Positions 9,341-18,270 of a stretch of 64,000 bases of DNA are shown piece by piece. How positions within the stretch are numbered: the first letter of the stretch is position 1; each line of letters starts with the position of its first letter. Both the position numbers and the translations under genes were made by a program. This stretch comes from Streptomyces sp. NBC_00483 (lineage in GTDB: Bacteria > Actinomycetota > Actinomycetes > Streptomycetales > Streptomycetaceae): positions 7,006,001-7,070,000 of the forward strand of contig NZ_CP107880.1 in assembly GCF_036013745.1 (NCBI RefSeq), written 5' to 3'. The notes beneath the pieces are model-generated. The model was not told where the DNA came from. It was given only the letters and a program-made list of their open reading frames with translations, and made no database searches.

Positions 9341-10494
9341 TCCGCGGAAACTGGACGGAATGGCCCTCCCGGGAGGCGCTCTCCCGCGAGGGCGTCACCC
9401 GCGCCCGGCGGATGCTCGCCCGCACGGTGCGGGTGGTCGTGGTCGCGGTCCTTGTGTGGACCGCCGTGACACAGCGCGACATCAGCGACCAGGCGCTGAT
9501 CCTGGGGCCCGTACTGCTGATCGCGTGCGTGGCGGCGGCTTGGGCGTTCTTCCGCACCACGCTCGACCATCGGCTGTGGCCCTCTCTCGTGCTGCTGGCG
9601 TTTTTGGTGGCGGTCGCCGTGCTGGCCCAGTGGGCCGGATTCATCGGGCCGGCGATCGTGTTGTGGTGCGGCTGTGCGGTCTCCGCGCTGGAGCGGCTGC
9701 CCCTGGCCGCCTCGGTACCTGCCACCGCGGTGGCGCTCGCGGGGTTCGCGGTGGTCAACGACGATGCCTGGCTGACCACCGCCGTCGTCGCCATCGGGCT
9801 CTGCCTCTCCGCGTATGTGCTGCGCCTGGACGCCGAGGCGCGGGGGAGCGCGCAGCGGGCCCTGGCGCAGGAGCGTGCCGCGCGTGCCGCCGAGGCCGAG
9901 TCGGCGGCGCTCGCCGAGAGGTCGCGGATCGCGCGCGAGATCCACGACGTCCTCGCGCACAGCCTCTCCGCCCAGCTCGTGCATCTGGAGGCCGCCCGGC
10001 TCCTCATCGAGCGCGGGGCGGACCGGGACCAGATCCTGGAGCGCGTCGTGGCGGCCCGCGGCATGGCCCGGGACGGCCTCGACGAGACCCGGCAGGCCTT
10101 GTCCGCGCTGCGGGGCGAGATGACACCACTGGAGGACTTCCTGCGGGAGCTGGTCGCGTCCTCTGACGGGGCGACGTTCACGGTGGGAGGCGGGCGTCGG
10201 CCGCTGTCCGTCGAGGCGTCCCAGACCGTGCGCAGAGTCGCGCAGGAGGCGCTGACGAACGTACGCAAGCACGCGCCGGGCGCGAAGACGGACATCCGGC
10301 TGGAGTACGGGCCGGGTGAAGTGGCCCTGGAAGTGCGGGACTCGGGGGCGTCCCGGCCTCACGAGGAGCTCACTGTCAGTGGTGGCGGTTACGGTCTGTT
10401 GGGGATGAAGGAGCGAGCCGAGTTGTTGGGCGGCACGCTCGAGGTGGGGCCGTACGAGGAGGGTTTCGTGGTCAAGTTGAAGGTTCCCGTATGA
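9337..10494 (+). CDS. Sensor histidine kinase, NarL/DesK type (HisKA_3)
   Basis: A 385-aa kinase. The N-terminus holds about five to six hydrophobic segments (roughly residues 30-165) with almost no periplasmic domain, so it probably senses within the membrane. A coiled-coil Ala/Glu-rich linker follows, then a HisKA_3 dimerisation box with the phosphorylated His in REIHDVLAHSL. A C-terminal HATPase domain shows the N box (EALTNVRKHA) and G box (GYGLLGMKER). It overlaps its neighbours by 4 bp on both sides and forms a three-gene operon with the NarL-type regulator. The signal is unknown; the acetate-type symporter just downstream is a plausible target. Confidence 0.9.
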   Translation: MIRGNWTEWPSREALSREGVTRARRMLARTVRVVVVAVLVWTAVTQRDISDQALILGPVLLIACVAAAWAFFRTTLDHRLWPSLVLLAFLVAVAVLAQWAGFIGPAIVLWCGCAVSALERLPLAASVPATAVALAGFAVVNDDAWLTTAVVAIGLCLSAYVLRLDAEARGSAQRALAQERAARAAEAESAALAERSRIAREIHDVLAHSLSAQLVHLEAARLLIERGADRDQILERVVAARGMARDGLDETRQALSALRGEMTPLEDFLRELVASSDGATFTVGGGRRPLSVEASQTVRRVAQEALTNVRKHAPGAKTDIRLEYGPGEVALEVRDSGASRPHEELTVSGGGYGLLGMKERAELLGGTLEVGPYEEGFVVKLKVPV

Positions 10495-11198
10495 GTGGGG
10501 CCGAGGCGGGGGTGCGCGCGGGGAGGCCACCGGCCCGCGTGGTGGTGGTCGATGACCAGACGGTGGTGCGCGAAGGCATCGTGATGCTGCTCGGACTGCT
10601 GCCCGGGATCGAGGTCGTCGGCTCCGGGGGAGACGGTGACGAGGCGGTCGCGCTCGTGGCCGAACTGGCCCCGGACGTCGTCCTGATGGACCTTCGCATG
10701 CCGCGCTGCGACGGAGCGGAGGCGACCAGACGGATCCGGCAGGAGTACCCGGGCACCCAGGTCGTCATCCTGACCACGTACGCCGACGACGAGTCGCTCT
10801 TTCCGGCACTCAGGGCGGGAGCGCGCGGCTATCTCACGAAGGATGCCGACGGGGACGAGATCGTCCGGGCGGTGGAGGGCGTGCTGTCCGGTGACGCGGG
10901 CCTCTCGCCGAAGATCCAGCGGCGGCTCCTGGAAAGACTGTCGCAGCCCGAGGCCACCGTGCCGGAGCCGATAGAGCCACCCGACGGGCTCACGGCGCGG
11001 GAGGCCGAGGTCCTGGTGCTGATCTCCGACGGCCTGACGAACCAGGAGATCGCCCGGGCACTGCATGTCTCCACGGCGACGGTGAAGACCCACATCAACA
11101 ACCTGTTCGCGAAGGCCGGGCTCAAGGACCGCGCGCAGGCCGTCCGTTACGCGTATCGGCACGGACTCGCGAAGCCGCCGGGGACGTCCATCACCTAA
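10491..11198 (+). CDS. Response regulator, NarL/LuxR family
   Basis: A 235-aa regulator with an N-terminal receiver domain: acidic pair in VVDDQ, phospho-acceptor Asp in VLMDLRMP and a Lys in YLTKDAD. The C-terminal LuxR-type HTH lies at about residues 165-225 (LTAREAEVL...SNQEIA-like helix, ATVKTHINNLF). The ATG overlaps the kinase stop by 4 bp (ATGA), so kinase and regulator are a cognate pair. About 20 extra residues precede the receiver domain. Confidence 0.93.
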   Translation: MSGAEAGVRAGRPPARVVVVDDQTVVREGIVMLLGLLPGIEVVGSGGDGDEAVALVAELAPDVVLMDLRMPRCDGAEATRRIRQEYPGTQVVILTTYADDESLFPALRAGARGYLTKDADGDEIVRAVEGVLSGDAGLSPKIQRRLLERLSQPEATVPEPIEPPDGLTAREAEVLVLISDGLTNQEIARALHVSTATVKTHINNLFAKAGLKDRAQAVRYAYRHGLAKPPGTSIT

Positions 11199-11291
11199 TG
11201 GGGTGAAGGGTCTGCGGAGAGCGTCCGGGATCTTCCCGTTCTGTCCATCCTTGGTCCGCGGCCGCAGTGGGCCGCGGACAAGGAGAGTCCG

Positions 11292-11825
11292 GTGGACAAG
11301 CACGACGGGCGCGCGACCGCGCGGCCCAGGGCCGTTGCCACGAGAGGCGGCGGCGATCCCTGGTACGACGAGCCGGACTCGGATTGGGGTGAGTGGCGCG
11401 GCCCGGGCGTGCGAGCGGCTGCGGTGCCGGCCCCGGCCGTGCCGTCCGAGCGGAGCGCGGCGGGGGTCTACCTGGAGGTGCAGCGCAGCGCGGCGTTCCA
11501 GGAGGTGCGCAGGCGCTACCGGCGGTTCGTCGTCCCGGCGGTCGTGCTCTTCTTCGCCTGGTACGTCGCGTACGTCGTGACCGCCACGACGGCGCCCGGA
11601 CTGATGGCCCAACCGGTCGCGGGCGTCGTGAACGTGGCGATGGTGGCGGGCCTCGGGCAGTTCGCCAGTACGTTCCTGCTGACGTGGCTGTACGCGCGAC
11701 ATGCGCGGCTGCGTCGCGATCGCGCGGCGCTCGAACTGCGTTGGGACACGCAGGAGATGACGCGCGGACTCGTCGGCGACGCGCGCGTGAACGGTACTGC
11801 GCACGGCGAGGGCGGCCGGCGGTGA
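11292..11825 (+). CDS. DUF485 membrane protein (symporter partner)
   Basis: A 177-aa protein with a charged N-terminal ~65 residues, then a DUF485 domain with two transmembrane segments (about residues 78-98 and 112-135). DUF485 proteins (YjcH in E. coli) are nearly always encoded directly before an ActP-type sodium:acetate symporter, as here, where the stop overlaps the symporter GTG by 4 bp. Start GTG at 11292 is preceded by AAGGAG. It is thought to assist the symporter; the exact role is unknown. Confidence 0.88.
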   Translation: MDKHDGRATARPRAVATRGGGDPWYDEPDSDWGEWRGPGVRAAAVPAPAVPSERSAAGVYLEVQRSAAFQEVRRRYRRFVVPAVVLFFAWYVAYVVTATTAPGLMAQPVAGVVNVAMVAGLGQFASTFLLTWLYARHARLRRDRAALELRWDTQEMTRGLVGDARVNGTAHGEGGRR

Positions 11826-13432
11826 CCGGGGCGCATCAGACCCTGGCCCTGGTCCTGTTCAGCGTGTTCGTGGCGGTCACGCTCGCCATCACGACCTGGG
11901 CGAGCCGCAAGCGGCACGGTTCGGCGGAGGAGTTCTACGCGGGCGGCCGGCTGTTCTCGCCCATGGAGAACGGATTCGCCATCGCGGGTGACTACATGTC
12001 GGCCGCGTCCTTCCTCGGTATCTCCGGACTGATCGCGCTGTTCGGCTACGACGGGCTGCTCTACTCGGTCGGCTTCCTCGTGGCCTGGCTCGTGGTCCTC
12101 TTCCTCGTGGCCGAACTGGTGCGCAACTGCGGCCGGTTCACGCTCGCCGACGTCGTCGCCGCCCGGATGCGGGAGCGGCCGGTGCGCATCGCCGCGGGAA
12201 CTTCCTCGGTGACCGTGTCCGTTCTGTATCTGGTGGCGCAGATGGTGGGCGCGGGAAGCCTGGTCGCGCTGCTGCTGGGGGAGGCGAGTGGCGCCGCGCA
12301 GTCCTGGACCGTCGTCGGCGTGGGCGCGCTCATGGTCATCTATGTGTCGATGGGAGGGATGCGGGCCACCACCTGGATCCAGATCGTGAAGGCCGTCCTG
12401 CTCATGGGCGGGGCGATCGCCCTGACGGTGCTCGTCCTGGCGCGCTTCCACGGTGACTTCGACCAGCTGTTGCGCACCGCCGCCGCACGCAGCGGGCACG
12501 GTTCGGACTTCCTCGTGCCCGGTCTGAAGTACGGCGGAAGCTGGACCGCTCGCTTCGACTTCATCAGCCTGGGCCTCGCGCTCGTGCTCGGCACGGCGGG
12601 CCTTCCGCACATCCTGTCGCGCTTCTACACCGTGCCGACCGCGCGGGCCGCGCGCCGCTCGGTCGTGTGGTCCATCGGGCTCATCGGCAGCTTCTACCTG
12701 ATGACGATCGTGCTCGGGTTCGGCGCCGCGGCCCTCGTGGGCCCCGATGCCGTACGGGGCTCGAATGCCGCGGGGAACACGGCGGTTCCGCTGCTCGCCC
12801 TCGACCTGGGCGGCGGCGAGGACTCCACCGGGGGCACGGTGCTGTTCGCGATCGTCGCCGCGGTCGCCTTCGCCACCATCCTCGCCGTCGTCGCCGGGAT
12901 CACGCTGGCGTCCTCGGCCTCCGTGGCGCACGACCTGTACGCCTCGCTCCGTAGAGGCGGCCCCGAGGGGAAGAGCGGTGGCAGGCAGTGGAGCGAGGTC
13001 GCGGTGGCGCGGGTCGCCGCGGCTGGTGTCGGCGTGCTCGCGATCGGGCTCGGACTGCTGGCGCGGGACCTGAACGTGGCGTTCCTGGTCGGGCTCGCGT
13101 TCGCGGTCGCCGCGTCGGCCAATCTGCCTGTGCTGCTCTACTCGCTGTTCTGGCGGGGCTTCACCACGCGGGGCGCCGTGTGGTCGGTGTACGGCGGCCT
13201 GGTGCCCGCGCTGGTGCTCGTGGTGCTGTCGCCGGTGGTCTCCGGGAGCCCCGCGTCGCTGTTCCCCGGCGTGGACTTCCAGTACTTCCCGCTGGAGAAC
13301 CCCGGGCTCGTCTCGATTCCGCTCGGCTTCCTCGCGGGCTGGCTGGGCACCGTGACCTCCCCCGAGGAGCCGGACGAGGCCAAGCACGCGGAGACCGAAG
13401 TACGGGCGCTCACGGGCGCAGGGGCGGTCTGA
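11822..13432 (+). CDS. Sodium:solute symporter, ActP/MctC type (acetate/monocarboxylate)
   Basis: A 536-aa SSS-family carrier with about 13 hydrophobic segments and the family-typical region GDYMSAASFLGISG near residue 55. Such carriers import acetate, propionate, pyruvate or related monocarboxylates with Na+ or H+. The GTG at 11822 was chosen because it overlaps the DUF485 stop (GTGA), although the frame is open further upstream. It is flanked by a NarL-type two-component system on one side and a convergent CitAB-type system on the other, either of which may control it. Confidence 0.9.
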   Translation: MTGAHQTLALVLFSVFVAVTLAITTWASRKRHGSAEEFYAGGRLFSPMENGFAIAGDYMSAASFLGISGLIALFGYDGLLYSVGFLVAWLVVLFLVAELVRNCGRFTLADVVAARMRERPVRIAAGTSSVTVSVLYLVAQMVGAGSLVALLLGEASGAAQSWTVVGVGALMVIYVSMGGMRATTWIQIVKAVLLMGGAIALTVLVLARFHGDFDQLLRTAAARSGHGSDFLVPGLKYGGSWTARFDFISLGLALVLGTAGLPHILSRFYTVPTARAARRSVVWSIGLIGSFYLMTIVLGFGAAALVGPDAVRGSNAAGNTAVPLLALDLGGGEDSTGGTVLFAIVAAVAFATILAVVAGITLASSASVAHDLYASLRRGGPEGKSGGRQWSEVAVARVAAAGVGVLAIGLGLLARDLNVAFLVGLAFAVAASANLPVLLYSLFWRGFTTRGAVWSVYGGLVPALVLVVLSPVVSGSPASLFPGVDFQYFPLENPGLVSIPLGFLAGWLGTVTSPEEPDEAKHAETEVRALTGAGAV

Positions 13433-13507
13433 CACGCCCCTGCGGGCGGGGTTTTGCCTCTACGGGCGGGGGGCCTCTACGGGAGAGCGGCACGCCCCTG
13501 CGGGGAG

Positions 13508-14185
13508 TCAGCGGCTGGCGGCCCACTCGTAGCGGTGCTCGGGCCGGCCGGTGTCGCCGTACTTGAGGCTCAGCCGCACCCGCCCGGTCCGCTCCAGGAG
13601 CTTGAGGTAGCGCTGGGCGGTCTGCCGGCTGAGCCCGGTGACGTCGGCCAATTCCTGTGCCGACAGCGGGCCTTCGGCGGTCATCATCGCCCGGCGGACC
13701 AGCTCGGCGGTGGTGGGGGAGTGCCCCTTGGGCAGCTCGGGCGCGGGCCCGGCGGAGAGCGCGCCGAAGATCTGGTCGACCTCCGCCTGCTCCGCCTCGC
13801 CCCCGCCGTCGAGGGTGCGCCGCAGCGTCGCGTACGCCTCCAACTTGCCCCGCAGGCCCGCGAACGAGAACGGTTTGACCAGGTACTGCAGCGCCCCGTG
13901 GCGCATCGCGGCCTGTACGGTCCCCACGTCGCGCGCCGCGGTCACCATGATCACGTCGATCTGGTGGCCGCGTTCGCGCACCGTCCGGGCGAGCGCCAGG
14001 CCCGTCCGGTCCGGCAGGTAGTGGTCGAGCAGCACCAGATCGACATGGAGCTCCTCGATCCGGTCGAGTGCCTCCGCCGCGTTGTGTGCGGTCGCCGCGA
14101 CACGGAAGCCGGGAACCTTCGCCACATAGGCGGCGTTGACGTCGGCCACGCGGATGTCGTCGTCCACGACCAGTACGTCGATCAT
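13508..14185 (-). CDS. Response regulator, CitB/DcuR family
   Basis: A 225-aa regulator. The receiver domain has DDD near residue 8 and phospho-acceptor Asp in LVLLDHYLPD. The C-terminal half carries a winged HTH of the CitB/DpiA type (ELADVTGLSRQTAQRYLKLL). It is encoded after its kinase with a 4-bp overlap. Members of this family usually control uptake or use of C4-dicarboxylates or citrate. It is convergent with the symporter gene. Confidence 0.9.
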   Translation of the reverse strand: MIDVLVVDDDIRVADVNAAYVAKVPGFRVAATAHNAAEALDRIEELHVDLVLLDHYLPDRTGLALARTVRERGHQIDVIMVTAARDVGTVQAAMRHGALQYLVKPFSFAGLRGKLEAYATLRRTLDGGGEAEQAEVDQIFGALSAGPAPELPKGHSPTTAELVRRAMMTAEGPLSAQELADVTGLSRQTAQRYLKLLERTGRVRLSLKYGDTGRPEHRYEWAASR

Positions 14186-15834
14186 CGGGCCTCCTCGGTC
14201 AAGTCCGACACGTCCGGTACGTCCACGGTGAGGGCCTCCGGCAGGACAACGACGAATTCGGCGCCCCCGAGGGGCGACTGGGTCACCTCGGCGGTGCCGC
14301 CCTGCCGCTCGGCGAACCTGCGCACAAGGGCGAGCCCAATGCCGCGCTTGCCGTGGGCCGGCGGCTCCTTGGTGGACCAGCCTTCCACGAAGACGGTCTC
14401 GCGCTGGTCGGCGGGGACGCCAGGCCCGGAATCGCGTACCCGTAGGACCGCACTTCGGCCTTCGGCCCGCAGAAGCACCTCCACGCGCGCGTGCTGTCCC
14501 GAACCGGCGGCCGCGTCCAGGGCGTTGTCCACCAGGTTGCCGACGATCGTGACGAGGCCGCGCGGATCGACGAGGCGGTCCGGCAGCCAGGTGTCCCCGG
14601 AGATGCCGAACTCGACACCGCGCTCCGCGGCCACGGTCGCCTTGCCCACCATCAGGGCCGACAGCAGCGGGTCCTCGATCCGCTCGGTGATCTGCTCCGC
14701 GGTCACCCGGCGCGCGCCCGCCACCTCGCCGACGAAGTCCACGGCCTCCTCGTACATCTCCAGCTCCAGAAGGCCCAACAACGTATGCATGCGGTTCGCG
14801 TGTTCGTGGTCCTGCGCGCGCAGGGCGTCGATCAGGCCGCGCGTGGAGTCGAGTTCGCGGCCCAGCTGCTCCAGTTCGGTGCGGTCGCGCAGGGTGGCGA
14901 CCGCACCCCCGTCGTCGGTGGGCATCCGGTTCGCGACCAGGACGCGCTGCCCGCGGACGGTGAGCAGATCGGTCCCGGAGACATGCCCCGCGAGCACGTC
15001 CGTCGTACGCCCAGCGCCGAGCGCCTCGTCCAGCGGCTGTCCGATCACCTTCGAGTCCACGCCGAGCAGCCGCTGCGCCTCGTCGTTGAGCAGGCGTATC
15101 CGTCCGCCGCGATCCAGCGCGACGACGCCCTCGCGAATGCCGTGCAGCATGGCCTCGCGCTCGGCCAGGAGCGCCGAGATATCCGAGAAGGCCAGGTCAC
15201 GGGTCTGCCGCTGCACCCGTCGCGAGATCAGATAGGCGGCGAGCGCCCCGACGGCCAGGGCCCCTCCCGCGTACGCGAACAGGCCCGGGATGGCGTGGAT
15301 GAGGCGCGCGCGGACGCTGTCGTACTCGATGCCGACCGAGACGGCTCCCACGATGGCCCCGTCCGCGGCCCTCAGGGGCACTTTGCCGCGCGCGGAGCGG
15401 CCGAGCGTCCCCTCGTCGATCTCCATGACCGCGCGGCCCGCCAGCGCCGCGCTGGGGTCGGTCGACACGACGTGTCCGACCCGGCCGCGATCGGTGTGCG
15501 ACCAGCGGACGCCCTCCCGGTTCATGATCACGACGTACTCGGCGCCGCTGGCCCGGCGGATCCGCTCCGCCGCGGCCTGCACGGGACCGTCCGGGCTCGG
15601 CCGTGAGGAACGCAGTTCCTCGGCGATCCGGGGCTCCGCCGCCGTGGTCTGCGCGATGGCCAGGGCACGGCGCATCGCCTGGTCGTCGAGCTGGTCGCTC
15701 AGCGGCGCCAGAAAGAGCCCCGTCGCCAGCACCGCCACTCCCGCGGCGATCGCCACCTGCATCAGCAGCACCTGGGCGAACACCCGTCTAGGGAGGCCGA
15801 AGCGCAGGCGGCGGGCAGGGGAAGTCGAGCTCAT
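14182..15834 (-). CDS. Sensor histidine kinase, CitA/DcuS family
   Basis: A 550-aa kinase. A first membrane segment (about residues 20-45), an extracytoplasmic PAS-like sensor domain (about 45-180), a second membrane segment (about 185-207), a cytoplasmic PAS domain (LLNDEAQRLLG), the phosphorylation region DHEHANRMH and a HATPase domain with GKRGIGLAL. This is the order of CitA/DcuS kinases, whose outer PAS domain binds citrate or C4-dicarboxylates. It is coupled to the downstream regulator by a 4-bp overlap. The actual ligand is not evident. Confidence 0.9.
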   Translation of the reverse strand: MSSTSPARRLRFGLPRRVFAQVLLMQVAIAAGVAVLATGLFLAPLSDQLDDQAMRRALAIAQTTAAEPRIAEELRSSRPSPDGPVQAAAERIRRASGAEYVVIMNREGVRWSHTDRGRVGHVVSTDPSAALAGRAVMEIDEGTLGRSARGKVPLRAADGAIVGAVSVGIEYDSVRARLIHAIPGLFAYAGGALAVGALAAYLISRRVQRQTRDLAFSDISALLAEREAMLHGIREGVVALDRGGRIRLLNDEAQRLLGVDSKVIGQPLDEALGAGRTTDVLAGHVSGTDLLTVRGQRVLVANRMPTDDGGAVATLRDRTELEQLGRELDSTRGLIDALRAQDHEHANRMHTLLGLLELEMYEEAVDFVGEVAGARRVTAEQITERIEDPLLSALMVGKATVAAERGVEFGISGDTWLPDRLVDPRGLVTIVGNLVDNALDAAAGSGQHARVEVLLRAEGRSAVLRVRDSGPGVPADQRETVFVEGWSTKEPPAHGKRGIGLALVRRFAERQGGTAEVTQSPLGGAEFVVVLPEALTVDVPDVSDLTEEAR

Positions 15835-15920
15835 GGCCCAGAACGTTACGGGCCCGTCGGCGCTGGTCGAAGGCCTTGTGGCGCGGATCTCCCTGCTGCC
15901 TCCGAGCGGGAGCGCCCCGG

Positions 15921-16877
15921 TCAGCCGCGCAGCCCGGAAGCCTCACGCACAGCGACGACATCCATACGGGCCGGCGAACCGAGCGCGGCGCCACAGCTCT
16001 CCGGCCGGGGCGGGAGCGAGGCGCCGCGGGCGACCACGACCGTCCAGCGGCGGCCGTCCATGTGGGCGATCGTCACGTGCCAGTACGCGTTGTCCACGTG
16101 CGCATCAACAGGTGGATCGGTTGGTGGATCCATCGATGCCGTGTGTACGACGCTCAGGACATCTGCGCGGTACTCGGCGGTCGCCCGGCGCACGGCGAGC
16201 TCGGCGGCCTGCCCCGGACGGTCCCAGGCGGAATTGCCACGGCAGCCATGGAGCACGATCCGGTCCGAGCGCACCGCATGAAGGACCTCCTTGACGTCGG
16301 CGGCCGAGGACCTCCCGTAGGCGTAGCCATAGGGCAGCACAAGGAGAGTGGGGGAGAAGCGGTGGCCGCCCAGGTGCGTGATTTCCCAGACGCCCTCTTC
16401 TCCGGAGGAGGCGAGTTCGGAGGCCAGGGGCCGTCCCAGAAGCGCGCAGCACCGGTCGCGTTTCCCGTTCGTGCAGACGAAGGCGAGGGGCTCGCCTTCG
16501 TAGGGTGCGCCGAAGCCGCCGTGCCGACCCGCTCCCAAGGCGGCGAAGTCGAGACCCAGAAGCTCTTCGGGAGCCGCGACTGTGGTGCTGCGCAGCCAGG
16601 TGTTTCCCGGGACCGTGTGGGCCACGTACACCTGGTGACGCTGCGAGGCATGGTGGTCCGCGTGTCGGCCCGGACGGCGCACGAGGGCGACGCGCACCCC
16701 CGTGCCGTCTGCCGCTTCCTCCAGGGCGCGGCCCACTTCGGGGTCGAGATGGCTGGAGACCAGGGCCTTCGCGCCCCACGGCCCCGGCTGCTCGATCAGC
16801 AGCCAGGTGCGTGCGGTGGCCGCCGTCCCGGCCAGAGGTTCCTCAAGATCCCGCGAGGCGGTCGTGCACGTATTCAC
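15921..16877 (-). CDS. Sucrase/ferredoxin-like family protein
   Basis: A 318-aa protein matching the sucraseferredoxin-like family: an N-terminal region with TWLLIEQPGPWG, then the thioredoxin-like Fe-S domain with CTNGKRDRCC, a conserved THLGGHRF segment and a distal Cys in LHGCRGNS. The Cys set suggests a 2Fe-2S cluster. Proteins of this family are widespread in actinobacteria but without a settled role. It lies between the CitA-type kinase gene and the HTH-citrate synthase gene, all on the minus strand. Confidence 0.82.
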   Translation of the reverse strand: MNTCTTASRDLEEPLAGTAATARTWLLIEQPGPWGAKALVSSHLDPEVGRALEEAADGTGVRVALVRRPGRHADHHASQRHQVYVAHTVPGNTWLRSTTVAAPEELLGLDFAALGAGRHGGFGAPYEGEPLAFVCTNGKRDRCCALLGRPLASELASSGEEGVWEITHLGGHRFSPTLLVLPYGYAYGRSSAADVKEVLHAVRSDRIVLHGCRGNSAWDRPGQAAELAVRRATAEYRADVLSVVHTASMDPPTDPPVDAHVDNAYWHVTIAHMDGRRWTVVVARGASLPPRPESCGAALGSPARMDVVAVREASGLRG

Positions 16878-16904
16878 AGCGGCGACCTTAACCCCGCCGC
16901 CCGG

Positions 16905-18173
16905 TCACTCCGCCGCGGAAACCGACGGCAGGGGTTGTGGCGGGCGCGGGCCTACGTAGTGGCCCGTCGGCCGCATACGGAGAGGGCGTTCGCCGTACTC
17001 CTCCAGGGCGTGCGCGATCCAGCCCGTCGTGCGTGCGACGGCGAAGATCGTCTCGCCTGCTTCCGCCGCCATCCCGAACGACGCCGTGAAGGCGGCGAGG
17101 GCCAGGTCCACATTGGCGTGCAGGTCCGTGTGGCGGGCAGTGGTCGCCACGACGTCGCGGGCCGCCGCCAGTGCGGGCCGCGCCTGAGGGAGTTCCTCCA
17201 GCGCCGCGAACAGCGCCTGTGCGCGCGGGTCCTCGCCCTGGTAGAGGCGGTGGCCGAGCCCGGGCACGCGGCGGCCCGAACGCAGCTCGTCGGCCACCAC
17301 GGAGCCCGCGCTGCCCCGGTCGAGGACGTCCAGCAGCATCCGGTGGGCCAGACCGCTCGCCGCCCCGTGCAACGGCCCCTCCAGGACGCCCAGGCCCGCC
17401 GAGACGGCGGCGTAGGTGTGCGCCCGCGCGGACGCGGCGACGCGAACCGCGAGCGTCGAGGCGGCCAGGTCGTGATCGACCAACAGGGCAAGAGCCATGT
17501 CCAGGATGCGCAGTGACGCCTCGTCGGGCTCCCTGTAGGTCAGCCGCCCCCACAGGCGCTGGGCGATCGGCGCGCCGTCCACGTACGTCGTCCGTACGAG
17601 GGGCAGCGCGGCCGCGAGGGTGGGGATGAGAGACCGGGCGGCGCCGAGCACGGAGTCCTCGGACAGGTCGTAGCGCAACGGGTCGGCCGTCGCCGCGGCA
17701 ACGGCCGCCACCCGCAACTGGTCGATGGGGCTGCTGAGTTCGGGCAGGGCGGCCATGGCCTTGCGGGCCGCGGAGAGCGATTCCTTGGGGGCGGTGAACC
17801 GGGCGCCGGGGCGCAGCGTTCCCGTCCAGAGCCACTCCGCGACCTCCTCGTACGAGTGGCGGGCCGCGAGCTGGACCGCGTCGACCCCCCGGAAGAAGTA
17901 CCGGTCGTCGTCGATGAGGGTGATCCGCGTGCGTACCGACAGCTCGCCGGTGCCCGAACCGGCCGTGGTCTCCCGTCTGTTGCGGCGAGCGAGTGCCTCG
18001 ACCTCGGCGGCGTCGAAGGTGCTGCCGCGTGTGTTCTCCCCACGCCTGCTGGTGAGCTGCCCGCGGCTCACGTACGCGTACACCGTCTCGGGCTTCACGC
18101 CGAGCAGCTCGGCGGTCTCCTTGGTGGTCAGGCGGCGGGCCCGCTGTGTCGGCGCAGGTTCTTGATCCCTCAT
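16905..18173 (-). CDS. Citrate synthase with N-terminal helix-turn-helix
   Basis: A 422-aa protein. Residues ~15-70 form an excisionase/MerR-like HTH (TTKETAELLGVKPETVYAYVSRGQL). The remainder is a citrate synthase fold that keeps the first catalytic His (GPLHGA), the second His (GLGHRLY) and Asp in HANVDLALA. The fusion suggests an enzyme that may also bind DNA. ATG at 18173 was chosen; ATG 18200 and TTG 18215 are in-frame alternatives, all with weak ribosome binding sites. It is divergent from a second citrate synthase gene, and the shared region carries TTGAnTCAA repeats. Confidence 0.85.
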   Translation of the reverse strand: MRDQEPAPTQRARRLTTKETAELLGVKPETVYAYVSRGQLTSRRGENTRGSTFDAAEVEALARRNRRETTAGSGTGELSVRTRITLIDDDRYFFRGVDAVQLAARHSYEEVAEWLWTGTLRPGARFTAPKESLSAARKAMAALPELSSPIDQLRVAAVAAATADPLRYDLSEDSVLGAARSLIPTLAAALPLVRTTYVDGAPIAQRLWGRLTYREPDEASLRILDMALALLVDHDLAASTLAVRVAASARAHTYAAVSAGLGVLEGPLHGAASGLAHRMLLDVLDRGSAGSVVADELRSGRRVPGLGHRLYQGEDPRAQALFAALEELPQARPALAAARDVVATTARHTDLHANVDLALAAFTASFGMAAEAGETIFAVARTTGWIAHALEEYGERPLRMRPTGHYVGPRPPQPLPSVSAAE

Positions 18174-18202
18174 GCGCGTCACCGTATCCGGATCGCCATG
18201 CA

Positions 18203-18255
18203 TTGATTCAATCAATATTGACAGTTATTGAGTCAAGCATGGACAGTCGAATCAA
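18203..18255. promoter_or_regulatory. Operator-like TTGAnTCAA repeats between two citrate synthase genes
   Basis: Three related inverted repeats: TTGATTCAATCAA at 18203-18215 (a perfect 13-bp palindrome), TTGAGTCAA at 18228-18236 and an imperfect TCGAATCAA at 18247-18255. Centres are 23 and 19 bp apart, about two helical turns each. A TTGACA -35-like hexamer lies between the first two, at 18218-18223. They sit in the 97-bp divergent region and are likely sites for one dimeric regulator. This is inferred from sequence symmetry only. Confidence 0.6.
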
Positions 18256-18270
18256 GTCCAGGGAGGAAAC

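Noticed and set aside
11393..11821. A long 5' extension of the symporter frame
   Set aside because: It overlaps the DUF485 gene, is Arg/Gly-rich shadow sequence, and the GTGA overlap at 11822 with family N-terminal sequence marks the real start.
13433..13507. Repeated CCCCTGCGGGG elements as a strong terminator or repeat family
   Set aside because: Stems are only about five base pairs; they may help separate the convergent genes but are too weak to call.
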